From positions 461,501 through 525,500 of the forward strand of contig NC_063074.1 of NCBI RefSeq assembly GCF_022605165.1: a stretch of DNA of 64,000 nt, in the 5' to 3' direction. How positions within the stretch are numbered: position 1 is the stretch's first letter; each line of letters starts with the position of its first letter. The DNA comes from Purpureocillium takamizusanense (Eukaryota; Ascomycota; Sordariomycetes; Hypocreales; Ophiocordycipitaceae). This document shows, in pieces, positions 43,864 through 54,360 of the stretch. The translations under genes were made by a program, and so were the position numbers. The notes under the pieces were generated by a model. The model ran no database searches, was not told the DNA's origin, and saw nothing but the letters and a program-made list of their open reading frames with translations.

Positions 43864-46258
43864 GCCGCTATGTCGACCTCCCCGAGATCATCGTCACCGG
43901 AGATCAATCCGCGGGCAAGAGCTCCGTCCTCGAGGCCATCTCCGGCATGACGTTCCCCACAAAGGACAACCTGTGCACGCGCTTCGCCACGGAGCTGATC
44001 CTGAGGCGGGCGCCCCATGCCGACGTCAAGGTGTCCATCACGCCCGACTCGGACCGCCCCAGCCACGAGAAGGAAGACCTCAAAAAGTTCCGCCCGCTGC
44101 TCGCCATCTCGGAGGCGGGGCTCGGCCCGGTGATTGAGCAGGCCAAAGAGGCCATGGGCCTCGGCAGGCCGAAAAAGGTCTTTAGCAACGACATCCTGCG
44201 AGTCGAGCTGAGCGGGCCGCAGCAGCCGCATCTCACCATGGTCGACCTGCCGGGCCTCTTCCAGGCCGGCAACAGCACGCAGTCGGACGAGGACGCGGAG
44301 CTCGTGACCCGGATGGTCCTCGGGTACATGAAGCGGCCCAGGAGCATCATCCTCGCGGTCGTGTCGGCCAAGAGCGACTTCGCGCTCCAGGCCATCACCA
44401 GGCACGCCCGAGAGCTGGACCCCACGGGCTCCCGCACGCTGGGCCTCATCACCAAGCCAGACACCCTGGACCGCGGCTCCGACAGCGAGGCCGCCTACGT
44501 GAACCTCGCGCAGAACGAAGACGTCAAGTTCCGCCTGGGGTGGCACCTGCTCAAGAACCGCGACTTCAGCATGCGCGATGCGACGACGGCAGAGAGGGAT
44601 GCCGCCGAGAAGGACTTCTTCTCCCAAAGCCCCTGGACAGCCATCGACTCGTCACAATGGGGGATTGAAATGCTGAGGCCGCGGCTCAGCAACGTCCTCA
44701 AGGACCAGATCCTCGCGCAGCTACCCAGTCTGATCGCGGATGTGTCCGAAGGCATCAAAGAATGTAGGGCGAAGCTGGAGAGGCTGGGCCCTTCGCGGGA
44801 AACGGTCCACGAACAGCGTCGATATCTGTTCCAGGCGAGCCAGGCCTATTCGCGACTCATGCAGGCAGCCGTCGATGGCATCTACAGCGATCCCTTCTTT
44901 GGGAGCGCAAAGACCGAGGAGGGGTATCAGCGCCGTCTCCGCGCCGTCGTGCAGAACACTCTGATTGCGTTTAGGGATCGCATGAGCAAAGAAGGGCACA
45001 GTCGTCACATCGTGGACTACGTCAGCGAAGTCTCTGATCCCAGCGGACGCCCAGAGGTATTGCGCTCCGACTACGTGAAGGAGGTGCGGGACCTCATCAG
45101 GCGCAGCCGAGGGCGTGAACTCCCGGGGACGTTTGACCCCATGGTCATCGCGGATTTGTTCGCGGAGCAGTCACAGCCGTGGCGCGGAATCCTGCTCGAG
45201 CTGAAGGACCAAGTCCTCAACGCCGTCTACCAGACGAGCATGGAGATTCTCCAGCACGTGGCCGTGGCAGAGACGGCGGAGAACATCATGCGCGTTGTAA
45301 ACTCGGGCATTGACGAACTGGAGCAGGATCTCGATGCAGCCGTCGAGCAGGTCCTCCACCCGTACCTGGCCATCCACCCCATCACGTACAACCACTACCT
45401 CACGGACACCGTCCAGAAGATCCAGCGCGAGCGACGCCAGAAGCGGCTTAGGTCGCATATCAAGGCCGTCTACGATAGTGCGGATGGATGGAAGGGGCAA
45501 TTGACACGCGACAGAGTGCTCGAGTTGCTGGCATTGGAGGATGAACGCGATGAGCTGAACTCGGAACTCGTGGGTAGCACCACTGCCATGGACTACATGG
45601 AGGCGTATTATAAGGTGAGAAAGCACACTTATGATCCGCTCTGATGGAAAGTAAGCAACTCTGTACCGGCCGAGGCTGACAGCATGAGGACCGCTCGCAG
45701 GTTGCTCTCAAGACCGTGGTAGACAACGTCAGCACACACGCCATCGAGTGCAGTCTCATCCAGAAGCTGCCGTCCGTCCTAGACACAGAAAAGATACACG
45801 AGATGAGCGACGCAGAGGTGGCGCAGCTGGCGGCGGACAGCGAGGCCAGCGTGCACGAGCGCAGCCGCGCCAACGAGAAGCTCGACGTGTTAGAGAAGGC
45901 ACTGCATGAGCTGAGGCAGCTGGACGGCTTCCGCTCCGCGGCGGCCCCAGAGGCGAAGGCCCCGAGCGAAGGGGGCCACGAGACGGCCCCCAGCCCGGCG
46001 GTGTCGGAAGAAAGCGAGAGTGTCGGAAGAGAAGAGGCGGAGAGCGTTGTCTCGTCGTCGCGATCGGCCGCTCGCGTGGTGGAGTGGAGGGGACAACACG
46101 AAAGCGTGTCCGAGGTCGACTTTAAATCTGAAGCTGCGGATGGGCCCGAACTCGAGGTTCCGGCGCCAGTCGAATGCCAGGCGATTGATCCAGACAACTT
46201 TTGGTCTTTCTCCACGACGAACAAAAAGAAGGAAGGGAGAAAAGCTCGGGAGCTATGA
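43785..46258 (+). CDS. Dynamin-like large GTPase (fungal Mx/Vps1-related group)
   Basis: A membrane-remodelling GTPase of the dynamin superfamily. Exons 43785-45614 and 45701-46258, with an 86-nt GTGAGA..CAG intron in phase 0, give 795 residues. The GTPase domain has G1 GDQSAGKSS at residues 39-47, G2 Thr65 in NLCTRF, G3 DLPG at 154-157 and G4 TKPD at 223-226. The helical middle/stalk runs to about 560. The GED-like part (YMEAYYKVALKTVVDNV) spans the splice junction, which supports the intron. A Glu/Ser-rich acidic tail of about 110 residues follows and is not typical of Vps1, Dnm1 or Mgm1. The missing PH domain and this tail place it among the fungus-specific dynamin paralogues of unknown role. 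Confidence 0.92.
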
Positions 46259-47987
46259 GGTCTTCCAGTTAGCTTGTAACGTACGAAGTAGTAGGTCTCG
46301 GCATTCTGGGCCGAGCGTCGGATGTCTTTGCCCCATCATTCTTTCTCTCTTGTCCCCCCTTGCGTGCAGCGTCGCGGAAGTCGTGATATCGGCAGCAGCC
46401 AGCGGGCGCCGCAAAAGCCGAACAGAACATGTGGAGCGGCCCGTCGGTCTCGTCGCGATGGCGCCGCGGAGGGCGATGAGACAAGGCGTCCCGGACGACG
46501 CGCGAATAGGCAGGCGGATGCGCGTGATACAGCATCGTGGTTGGGTGTGCCGTGATGCCGGGCGCCTGCCAGCAGCAGCGAGCTGCAGATGATGAAGATG
46601 TACGTGGCGCGCGTCCTGCAGCCTGCGGGAGAGGGGAGGGGGAACGACCTGCGAATGGGGCATTTGGGTACAGCGGGCGCCGCCACGTTGCAGAGCAGCG
46701 GGCGCGCCAGGTTTGTGACTGTCTGTCTGCCACTGTCTGGTGTCGCATGTGCAACAGAGAGGTATCATGGGGTATCATGGATTCACATGTATGTACATGA
46801 GGAGTATGATAAAGGCCATGCAGGTTCTATTTTAGTTGCTTGCTGCAAAAGTCTGGATCGGCGTCGTGGATGTGCATGCTCGGGACTCCGCCTCGGTCAG
46901 ACGGAGGGAGGACGAGAAAGAAAGAAAGAAAGAAAGAAAGGCAGTAGGTACTAAGTCGATGCCTTCCAATCTGCTGCCGCCCAGCGATGACGTCGATAAA
47001 GTCTTTGGGGCTTGTAGAGAGGCCTGACGGGCCTGAGGGTTTGAGGGGCTTGATGGGGGCAATGGAACATTCCCGGAGGGATCCATGGATGTGTCCATCC
47101 GCCCTGACGGCCGGGTCTTCCAGTGGAAGTTCCAAGCCGCTGAAGACCAGCGGCGGCGGCGGCGGGGCGGGGGGCCACCACCCAGACAGCCCTCCACTGG
47201 CCGACCCCTGCTGCAGTTCCTCCACAATAGTGGAGGTTGCCACCTGCCAACCAACCTGCCTGCCTCCGCCGCAGCGGGAAAAAAAATTCAAAATTCAAAA
47301 ATCGCCGCCGCCGCCTCTCCCTTTGTTCCATCCAAGCAACCCCCCCCCCCTCCACTCCACCCCGCGGCAGATGGATGGATCTGACGACTCTAAAAAGGTA
47401 CGCCCGACCCGGGTCGTCGCAAGCCCTACGGCCCATCGGCGGCGTCATCGCGCCGCGGCACGGCCAACCACGGAGCACATTGGCGCCTTCACGGTGGACC
47501 GCCCTCTCGAGCCATCCAGCTTCGTCCATCCTCCCCATCCCGAGAGGGTGTCCTCCCGGGTCCTTAAGACGCGGCGAGTGGTTCTTGGTAAAAAAATAGC
47601 TCGCGACACAGGGCAGCCTCTCGGCCATTGAGCGCGGCACGCAGCCACACGGCCACACGGCGTGGCTCCTTTAGCGGGCGAGGCTCCAGTTATAATCGTC
47701 AAGCTTTTGCCTCGGGAGGGGATGCGACGACCCGATATCACGGCAAGCCCTTGATGATGATGTCGATGCTGCCACTGCCATGGCATTTAAAAACAGGCCC
47801 TTTCCCTGGCTTTCCCCCTGTGACGCCATGTCTTCTCCTTCCTGATTCCTCCCATCATCCCCTCGTGTTGACTGCGGCTACCCTCAGGCACATCCTTTCT
47901 GTTGTTGCCCATTGCTACCTACTACCATCGCCACTCGTACATATACGCAGCCATTCATTCATTGCACCGTGGAAACCAATCGTCACC
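46259..47987. other. Intergenic region, 1.7 kb
   Basis: Between the dynamin-like and sulfotransferase-like genes. It contains GTACGAAGTA at 46281, GAAA x6 at 46916-46940 and GGC-rich sequence near 47145-47175. A TATA-like CATTTAAAAA lies near 47782, about 200 bases before the next start. No supported gene. Confidence 0.5.
46916..46940. repeat. (GAAA)6 microsatellite
   Basis: Six tandem GAAA units in an intergenic region. This is a simple repeat with no visible function. Confidence 0.85.
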
Positions 47988-49439
47988 ATGGATCCCAAAC
48001 CAGTCTTCGCCGTCACTCACCCACGGGCCTGCTCTACGGCCTTTGAACGGGTACGGCTGCCATCCATTGCACTCTTTCGCCCCCTTTCGCCTTGCGCTGG
48101 CCTGCGTCCTGTCGCAAGAGCCCCGTCGTCAAAAGGCATAACCTGCAATAATAGTACAACTGACATGTGATGCGTGTGTGCCGAACAAACAGGTCTTCAT
48201 GACGCGCCGTGATGTGCTTGATAGCCAGCACGAGCCCTTTGGCGACGCCTTCTACTACGGGCCCGAGTTCCTGAGCGACCGCTACAGGGACGACCCGGCT
48301 ACCCGTGCTGCCCACCCCCAGTCGGATCAGACCTACAAGTCCATTCTTGATCACTTTGCGGAGGTTGAAAAACAGGTTCGCCACCTCTTGGACACGTGTT
48401 GATTTTTCGTCTTCTGTGCTTTTGCTACTCGCCGTTGTTATGCCCGCTCCTCGAGTGAGGAGCTGGCCATGATACCCTCACAAGATGCTCGTCTACTTGC
48501 ATCTTCACCTTCTCACCCCCCGACTCCCTGGGCATTGATGAGAATTCGATCATTTTCCAATCGTGCGTCGGCGCGCGATCGGGACCGAAATTGGGATTGG
48601 GACTTCTCACCCTTCCCCCTAAATACACCCCCCCGAGACGGCGGCCCTGTTGCTGTCCGGGATAGATGCTTACTCTCCCCAGGGCAAGCGCGTCTTCATC
48701 AAGGACATGGCGTACTACCTCTTCCCGCCCGAGGGCCAGCCCACAAAGATTGCCGAGTCCCTGGGCGGCGGCGAAGAGCCTGGCAACCCTACTGTCATTC
48801 CTCTCGACGTCTTGCGGCAATTCCACTTCACCTTTCTCATCCGCCACCCTCGCCGCTCAATCCCCTCATACTACCGCTGCGTGATCCCGCCCCTCAACGA
48901 GATCACCGGCTGGAACGACTTTATGCCGAGCGAGACGGGCTACGAGGAGCTCGTCCGGCTCTTCGACTACCTCATCGAGCAGGACATCGTCGACAAGGAC
49001 CACCTGACGGTCCTCGATGCCGATGATCTGCTCGACAGCCCCGAGGCCATGATCAAGCTCTATTGCGAGCGCACGGGCATCGAGTTCGACCCGAAGATGC
49101 TTGTCTGGGACCAGGAGGACAAGGAGCATGCCGCCAAGCTGTTTGCCAAGTGGAACGGCTTCCACGACGACGTCCTCGGCACCGATCGGCTCATGGCCAG
49201 GACACACGCCCAGGTTCGTACACCATCGCACGCCCGCGCGCGACGGCGAGCATTCCCACTGTCCCCGGACCGTTTGTGTCTAACTAACCCCCGCTGCGCA
49301 GAAGACATCGACGGTCGAGTCTGAGAACAAGGAGTGGACCGACAAGTACGGCCCCGAGGCGCAGAAGCTCATCCGAGAGCTTGTCGACGCCAACATCCCG
49401 CATTATGATTACCTGAAGCAATTTTGCCTGAAAGTCTGA
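47988..49439 (+). CDS. P-loop sulfotransferase-like protein
   Basis: A 304-residue protein of the sulfotransferase/P-loop NTPase fold. Exons are 47988-48050, 48193-48375, 48683-49213 and 49302-49439, all joined in phase 0. The first exon carries the phosphosulfate-binding-loop equivalent FAVTHPRACSTAFER. The FLIRHPRRSIPSYYR segment matches the 3'-phosphate-binding motif, and KRVFIKDMAYYLFP is the strand before it. Introns are 142, 307 and 88 nt, with GTACGG, GTTCGC and GTTCGT donors. Such proteins are common in fungi as uncharacterised sulfotransferase-family members, and the acceptor is unknown. The Lys/Arg normal at the P-loop is replaced by Arg, so activity is not assured. Confidence 0.83.
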
Positions 49440-49753
49440 TTTTGAGACCATGAACGGAACACCACAGAAACGGCGCACCTCACACGGCATGACCAAGAGA
49501 AATACTCGGATATTAGGGCCTGATGACCTGCCCATGGAGGCTTGCTTTTGCTCCTCTTTGCTTTAGATAATTGCCTTTATGATACAGCAACGGGCGAGCG
49601 GACAGCCCGTATATATGTGGTACAAGTGACTCCTCCCCAGCCGCCGTTGCCGGTGCCCTCGTACAGAAACGCCTCGTAGCGAGTAATCTTCCGCCATCGC
49701 GGTTTTCCATTTTCCCGTAGCTCGCCGCGTGTAGTGCGCGAGTTAACTCATGC
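49440..49753. other. Convergent 3' region sulfotransferase-like/MHR1
   Basis: A 314-base convergent interval with no further gene seen. Confidence 0.45.
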
Positions 49754-50567
49754 TTACGCTGCTTTGGTTTCGACCGGTGGTGTCGCGTCCAGATTCGATG
49801 AGTAGGACGGCTGCTCGAACAGATCATGCGTGACGTTTGCCGACCATGACTCTGCAAATTCCTTGTCCTGATCGTTGGCCCAGCTCACCGACACCTCGAC
49901 CAGCGGCCTGTCGCCGTCCACGGGTTCGTCCGCAATGACCTTGTTGCCGGCGCCCTGGCCGGCCAATACGACGGCCATGTCGGCAATGGCATTCGCCTTT
50001 TGCTCGTTGAGCGCAACGCCGCGCTCCTGCTTGCTCCGCACGGGCCGGTACTCGATGCCCTTCTCCTTCTCCTGCGCAATCTTCTTCTTGTCGGCGGCCG
50101 TGAACTCGTCGGGCCGCTTGTATCGGAAGTCGTCGGTCCACGCCACCTCGTGCAGGTGCTTGAGCTCGCGCAGCTTCTGGAAGACGGAGCGGCCGATGGC
50201 GCCCTGGCCGGCGGGGAACTGGATCATGGCGAGCGGCGACCAGTAGTCCTTGCGGAGCTTGGCGGGCTTCGTCTTCTTGCCATTGAAGGGCAATTGCTTG
50301 AGGCCGTGGAATCCCTGCACCTGTAAGTCAGCGCGCTGCTTCGCGGGAGCCGTCTGGACGTCGTGCGCTCACGTCTAGTCTCTCCTTGAGGCTGTAGATG
50401 ACCTGGTCTGACCGGCGATGGCTAAACACCCAAATCTTCTCGCCATGGCCCTCGGGGCGTTCGAAGCCCTTCGGGGGCTGTTTTCGCCGGTTAGAATGGA
50501 CTTGCCGAACGCATGCCCTCAAAAAGCCCGGCAACCGGTCGAGCCGTGTCCTCGGCGGCGCATTCAT
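49754..50567 (-). CDS. MHR1: Mhr1/mL67, mitochondrial recombination and ribosomal protein
   Basis: Mhr1 acts in homologous DNA pairing and mtDNA partitioning in yeast and is also mitoribosomal subunit mL67. Exons 50567-50373 and 50320-49754, with a 52-nt GTGAGC..CAG intron in phase 0, give 253 residues. The N-terminus (MNAPPRTRLDRLPGFLRA) is basic and amphipathic, as expected for mitochondrial import. Core family stretches are EKIWVFSHRRSDQVIYSLKERLD, joined by the splice to VQGFHGLKQLPFNGKKTKPAKLRKDYW, then MIQFPAGQGAIGRSVFQKLRE. The C-terminal third is polar and less conserved. It diverges from HSP104 with 795 bases between starts. Confidence 0.9.
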
Positions 50568-51362
50568 GGTCGGCTGCTGGCGGTTCTCAAGGCTAGATAG
50601 AGTACGATGCGACGAGGCACGAAAATCCATGCCCCCCCAAAATGACATTGGGCCATTGGCTGGGTCGCACAATGGCCTGGCGCGCGGTCATGTGATCGGA
50701 CCCCCCAAAGCTGAGACTACGAAGTGCCTGGACGACCATGAACCCACTGTTGGATTGGATTCATTGGCGGCAGCGGCCGCCTGTATTCCCGTTGCAACAG
50801 GCCCGGGGCTGACACTGGAGCCCGCGGGCGATAAGATGGCCGCGCCCAATCAGCGGGCCGCCTCCCCACCTCGCTTCCGCTGCAGTTCCAAGGTTTCCAG
50901 TGACATCACGAAGCTTCTGGTGGGTTCTGGGCCGCCGCCTGGAAGCTTTCCAGCGCATCCGGGCAGCTACTGGGCAGCGCTGGACCGGCCTGGACGGTTC
51001 CAAGATTATCAGGACATCACTCGATTTCTTCCCACCGCCTCCACCCGTCGAGCAGGATAAATTCCTCCCGGGACGGACGGACTTGAACTCAATTTCCTCC
51101 TCGACTCGAATTGTTCACATACTACTTGAACCGACCGGACGCTGCCCACGAGCACGCTCCCAAGTCTTGACAGCAACGGCGCCGCATGCATTGCGACACC
51201 ACACGTTGAAGCTACCTGAACCCCCTCCTCTTTTTCTACCCAACTTAAGCTACCTCGCCTACCTCGCCTACCTAATAATCTCGAGGAGCTTCCCGCGCTA
51301 CACGACACACAAAGTACGCTGTTTCACACGAGTTGCCCACGAGGCACCGCAACCGATCCATC
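50568..51362. other. Divergent promoter MHR1/HSP104
   Basis: A 795-base interval holding both promoters. Heat-shock-element-like TTC/GAA units cluster at 50886-50950. The HSP104 leader is pyrimidine-rich with tandem CTACCTCGC units near 51250-51270. No gene is seen. Confidence 0.5.
50910..50927 (+). promoter_or_regulatory. Heat shock element-like site upstream of HSP104
   Basis: GAAGCTTC, an exact GAA-nn-TTC pair, is followed by a further in-phase TTC ten bases later, forming a gap-type heat shock element. More TTC and GAA units lie at 50886, 50895, 50942 and 50948. It is about 440 bases upstream of the HSP104 start and so could also serve MHR1. Confidence 0.5.
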
Positions 51363-54140
51363 ATGACCGCACGCATGGATTTCACCGACCGGGCCCAGAA
51401 GGCCGTGGAGGATGCCATGACGCTGGCTGAGCAGTACGCTCACTCCCAGCTCCTCCCCGTCCACCTGGCCGTGTCGCTACTGGACCCCCCCGTCGACCAG
51501 TCCAAAGACCAGCAGAATGGTCCGGCACAGCCCACCGTCACTCTCTTCCGGCAAGTCATTGAGCGCGCCCACGGCGACCCCCAGCTCTTTGACAGAGCCC
51601 TCAAGAAGTCGCTGGTCCGCCTTCCCAGTCAAGATCCCCCGCCCGAGCAGGTCTCGCTTTCACCATCCTTCCACGGCGTCCTGCGAAAAGCCTTGGAGCT
51701 GCAAAAGGTTCAGAAGGACACCTACATTGGCGTCGACCACCTCATCACCGCCTTGTCCGAGGACGGCAACATTCAGACGGCTTTGAGAGAAGCCAACATC
51801 CCCAAGGCCAAGCTCGTTCAAGATGCCGTCACGGCCATCCGAGGAACCAAGCGCGTCGATAGCAAGACCGCCGACACCGACCAGGAAAACGAGAACCTGG
51901 CCAAGTTCACCATCGACATGACTGCCATGGCCAGAGACAAGAAGATCGACCCAGTCATTGGCCGAGAAGAGGAAATTCGCCGCGTCGTGCGGATTCTGTC
52001 TCGGCGAACCAAGAACAATCCCGTCCTCATTGGCGAGCCTGGTGTCGGCAAGACTACCGTCGTTGAAGGCCTTGCTCAACGAATAGTCAACCGCGACGTT
52101 CCCGACAACCTGAAGCACTGCAAGCTGCTCTCGCTTGATGTCGGCGCCCTTGTTGCCGGCAGCAAGTATCGCGGAGAGTTTGAAGAGCGCATGAAGGGCG
52201 TCTTGAAAGAGATTGAGGACTCCAAAGAAATGATTGTCCTCTTCGTCGACGAGATCCACCTCCTCATGGGCGCTGGTTCGTCTGGTGAGGGCGGTATGGA
52301 TGCCGCCAACCTGCTCAAGCCGATGCTTGCTCGCGGCCAGCTTCACTGCATTGGTGCGACCACCCTTGCCGAGTACCGCAAATACGTCGAGAAGGACGCC
52401 GCCTTTGAGCGTCGCTTCCAGCAAGTCATGGTCAAGGAGCCCACAATCCCCGAAACAATCTCAATCCTCCGCGGCCTCAAAGAGCGGTACGACCGACACC
52501 ACCGCGTCACCATTCTCGATAGTGCGCTTGTGGCGGCCGCCAACCTGGCTGCGCGTTATCTCACATCTAGGCGGATGCCTGACTCTGCTATCGACTTGGT
52601 CGACGAAGCCGCCGCCGCCGTGCGAGTTGCCCGAGAATCTCAACCAGAAATCATTGACTCTCTCGACCGCAAGCATCGGCAACTGATGATTGAGATCGCC
52701 GCTTTGGAAAAGGAACACGACGACGCGTCCAAGACTCGTCTGCAGCAGGCCAGGAAGGACGCCAAGAACGTTGAGGAAGAGCTCCAGCCACTTCGCGAGA
52801 AGTACCAAAACGAAATCAAGCGAAGCGAGGAGATCCACCAAGCCAAGCTCAAGCTCGACGAACTCGAGAAGCGACTTGAGGATGCCAGCAACATGGGCCA
52901 GCACGCGAAAGCTGCAGATCTCCAGTACGGCGCTATCCCGGAGCAAAAAGCTGTGATCAAGGAGCTCGAGGCTCGCAAGGTCGCTGCCGACGCCGCTCTC
53001 AACGCCAGCAGCGGTGACAACGACGGTTCCATGGTCACGGACATTGTTACCGCCGACCACATCAATGAGATTGTAGCTCGCTGGACCGGCATCCCCGTCA
53101 CCCGGCTTCGCACTTCTGAGAAGGAGAAGTTGATCAACATGGAAAAGGTCCTCGGAAGAGTTGTCGTCGGCCAAAAGGAAGCAGTCCAGTCCGTGGCCAA
53201 CGCCATCCGACTGCAGCGCTCTGGCCTGAGCAACCCCAACCAGCCTCCCAGCTTCCTCTTCTGCGGTCCGTCTGGAACAGGCAAGACGCTTCTCACCAAG
53301 GCCTTGGCGGAATTTCTGTTTGATGACGCTAAGGCCATGATTCGATTCGACATGTCCGAGTACCAAGAACGACACGCACTTAGCCGCATGATTGGTGCTC
53401 CTCCAGGCTACGTCGGGCACGACGCCGGCGGTCAGCTGACAGAAGCACTGAGGCGCAAGCCCTTCTCGATTCTCCTGTTTGACGAGGTTGAGAAGGCCGC
53501 CAAGGAGATTCTGACCGTGCTCCTGCAGCTCATGGACGACGGCAGAATCACCGATGGACAAGGCAGAGTCGTCGACGCAAAGAACTGCATTGTCGTCATG
53601 ACGTCGAACCTGGGCGCCGAGTACCTCACTCGACCCGGAGCCAGGGAAGGCCGCGTCGACCCGTCGACGAAGGACCTCGTCATGGGCGCTCTGCGCAACT
53701 ACTTCCTCCCCGAGTTCCTCAACAGAATCAACTCGGTGGTCATCTTCAACCGCCTGACGCGCAGGGAGATTCGCAAGATTGTCGACATTCGGATACACGA
53801 AATCCAGAAGCGGCTCGAGGACAACGGCAGAAAGGTCAAGATTGACGTCTCCGAGGAAGCCAAGGACTACCTCGGCAACTCGGGATACTCGCCCGCGTAC
53901 GGCGCCCGTCCCCTGTCCCGCCTGATCGAGAAGGAGGTGCTCAATAGGCTCGCCATCCTCATCCTGCGGAACAGCATCCGCGACGGCGAGATTGCGCGGG
54001 TCGAGCTCATCGATGGCAAGATTGCCGTCTTGGCGAACCATGCTGACAGCGAGGGCGATGAGGACATGATTGATGACGATGACGACGACGCGGTCGACGA
54101 GCTGGTGGCAGACACCATGGATGAGGATATATACGATTAA
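51363..54140 (+). CDS. HSP104: Heat shock protein Hsp104 (ClpB-type disaggregase)
   Basis: A cytosolic/nuclear AAA+ hexamer that extracts proteins from aggregates with Hsp70/Hsp40. Intronless, 925 residues. The N-terminal Clp repeat domain starts [22 protein letters not shown]1 has Walker A GEPGVGKT at 224-231 and a DEIHLL Walker B. The coiled-coil M-domain, about 420-545, contains [17 protein letters not shown]2 has Walker A GPSGTGKT at 635-642, and sensor-2 is in GARPLSR. The C-terminus is an acidic Asp run ([10 protein letters not shown]) ending EDIYD. That fits cytosolic Hsp104 rather than mitochondrial Hsp78, since no presequence is present. The start is the first ATG of the frame; the frame upstream offers only non-ATG codons. 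A second in-frame ATG lies four codons on. Confidence 0.97.
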   Translation: MTARMDFTDRAQKAVEDAMTLAEQYAHSQLLPVHLAVSLLDPPVDQSKDQQNGPAQPTVTLFRQVIERAHGDPQLFDRALKKSLVRLPSQDPPPEQVSLSPSFHGVLRKALELQKVQKDTYIGVDHLITALSEDGNIQTALREANIPKAKLVQDAVTAIRGTKRVDSKTADTDQENENLAKFTIDMTAMARDKKIDPVIGREEEIRRVVRILSRRTKNNPVLIGEPGVGKTTVVEGLAQRIVNRDVPDNLKHCKLLSLDVGALVAGSKYRGEFEERMKGVLKEIEDSKEMIVLFVDEIHLLMGAGSSGEGGMDAANLLKPMLARGQLHCIGATTLAEYRKYVEKDAAFERRFQQVMVKEPTIPETISILRGLKERYDRHHRVTILDSALVAAANLAARYLTSRRMPDSAIDLVDEAAAAVRVARESQPEIIDSLDRKHRQLMIEIAALEKEHDDASKTRLQQARKDAKNVEEELQPLREKYQNEIKRSEEIHQAKLKLDELEKRLEDASNMGQHAKAADLQYGAIPEQKAVIKELEARKVAADAALNASSGDNDGSMVTDIVTADHINEIVARWTGIPVTRLRTSEKEKLINMEKVLGRVVVGQKEAVQSVANAIRLQRSGLSNPNQPPSFLFCGPSGTGKTLLTKALAEFLFDDAKAMIRFDMSEYQERHALSRMIGAPPGYVGHDAGGQLTEALRRKPFSILLFDEVEKAAKEILTVLLQLMDDGRITDGQGRVVDAKNCIVVMTSNLGAEYLTRPGAREGRVDPSTKDLVMGALRNYFLPEFLNRINSVVIFNRLTRREIRKIVDIRIHEIQKRLEDNGRKVKIDVSEEAKDYLGNSGYSPAYGARPLSRLIEKEVLNRLAILILRNSIRDGEIARVELIDGKIAVLANHADSEGDEDMIDDDDDDAVDELVADTMDEDIYD

Positions 54141-54360
54141 ATAGGGGGAACTTTTGTTTTACATTGGCATCGTTATGAATTACGGCGGGCATTCGAAGGA
54201 TTTGAATCATACTGGCGGTCCAATAACATAAGGCGTCTCGGGTAGATTAGATATTTCGTACATGGAACTAATAAGGCATGGATCAAGCGTCAACTTTTCG
54301 TATGTCACACGTGAGCACGTGAAAAACATGGGCCGCAATATAGGCCACGGCATTCCATTA

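Noticed and set aside
51333..51362. Ten-codon N-terminal extension of Hsp104
   Set aside because: The upstream frame starts from TTG rather than ATG, and family similarity begins at the ATG at 51363.
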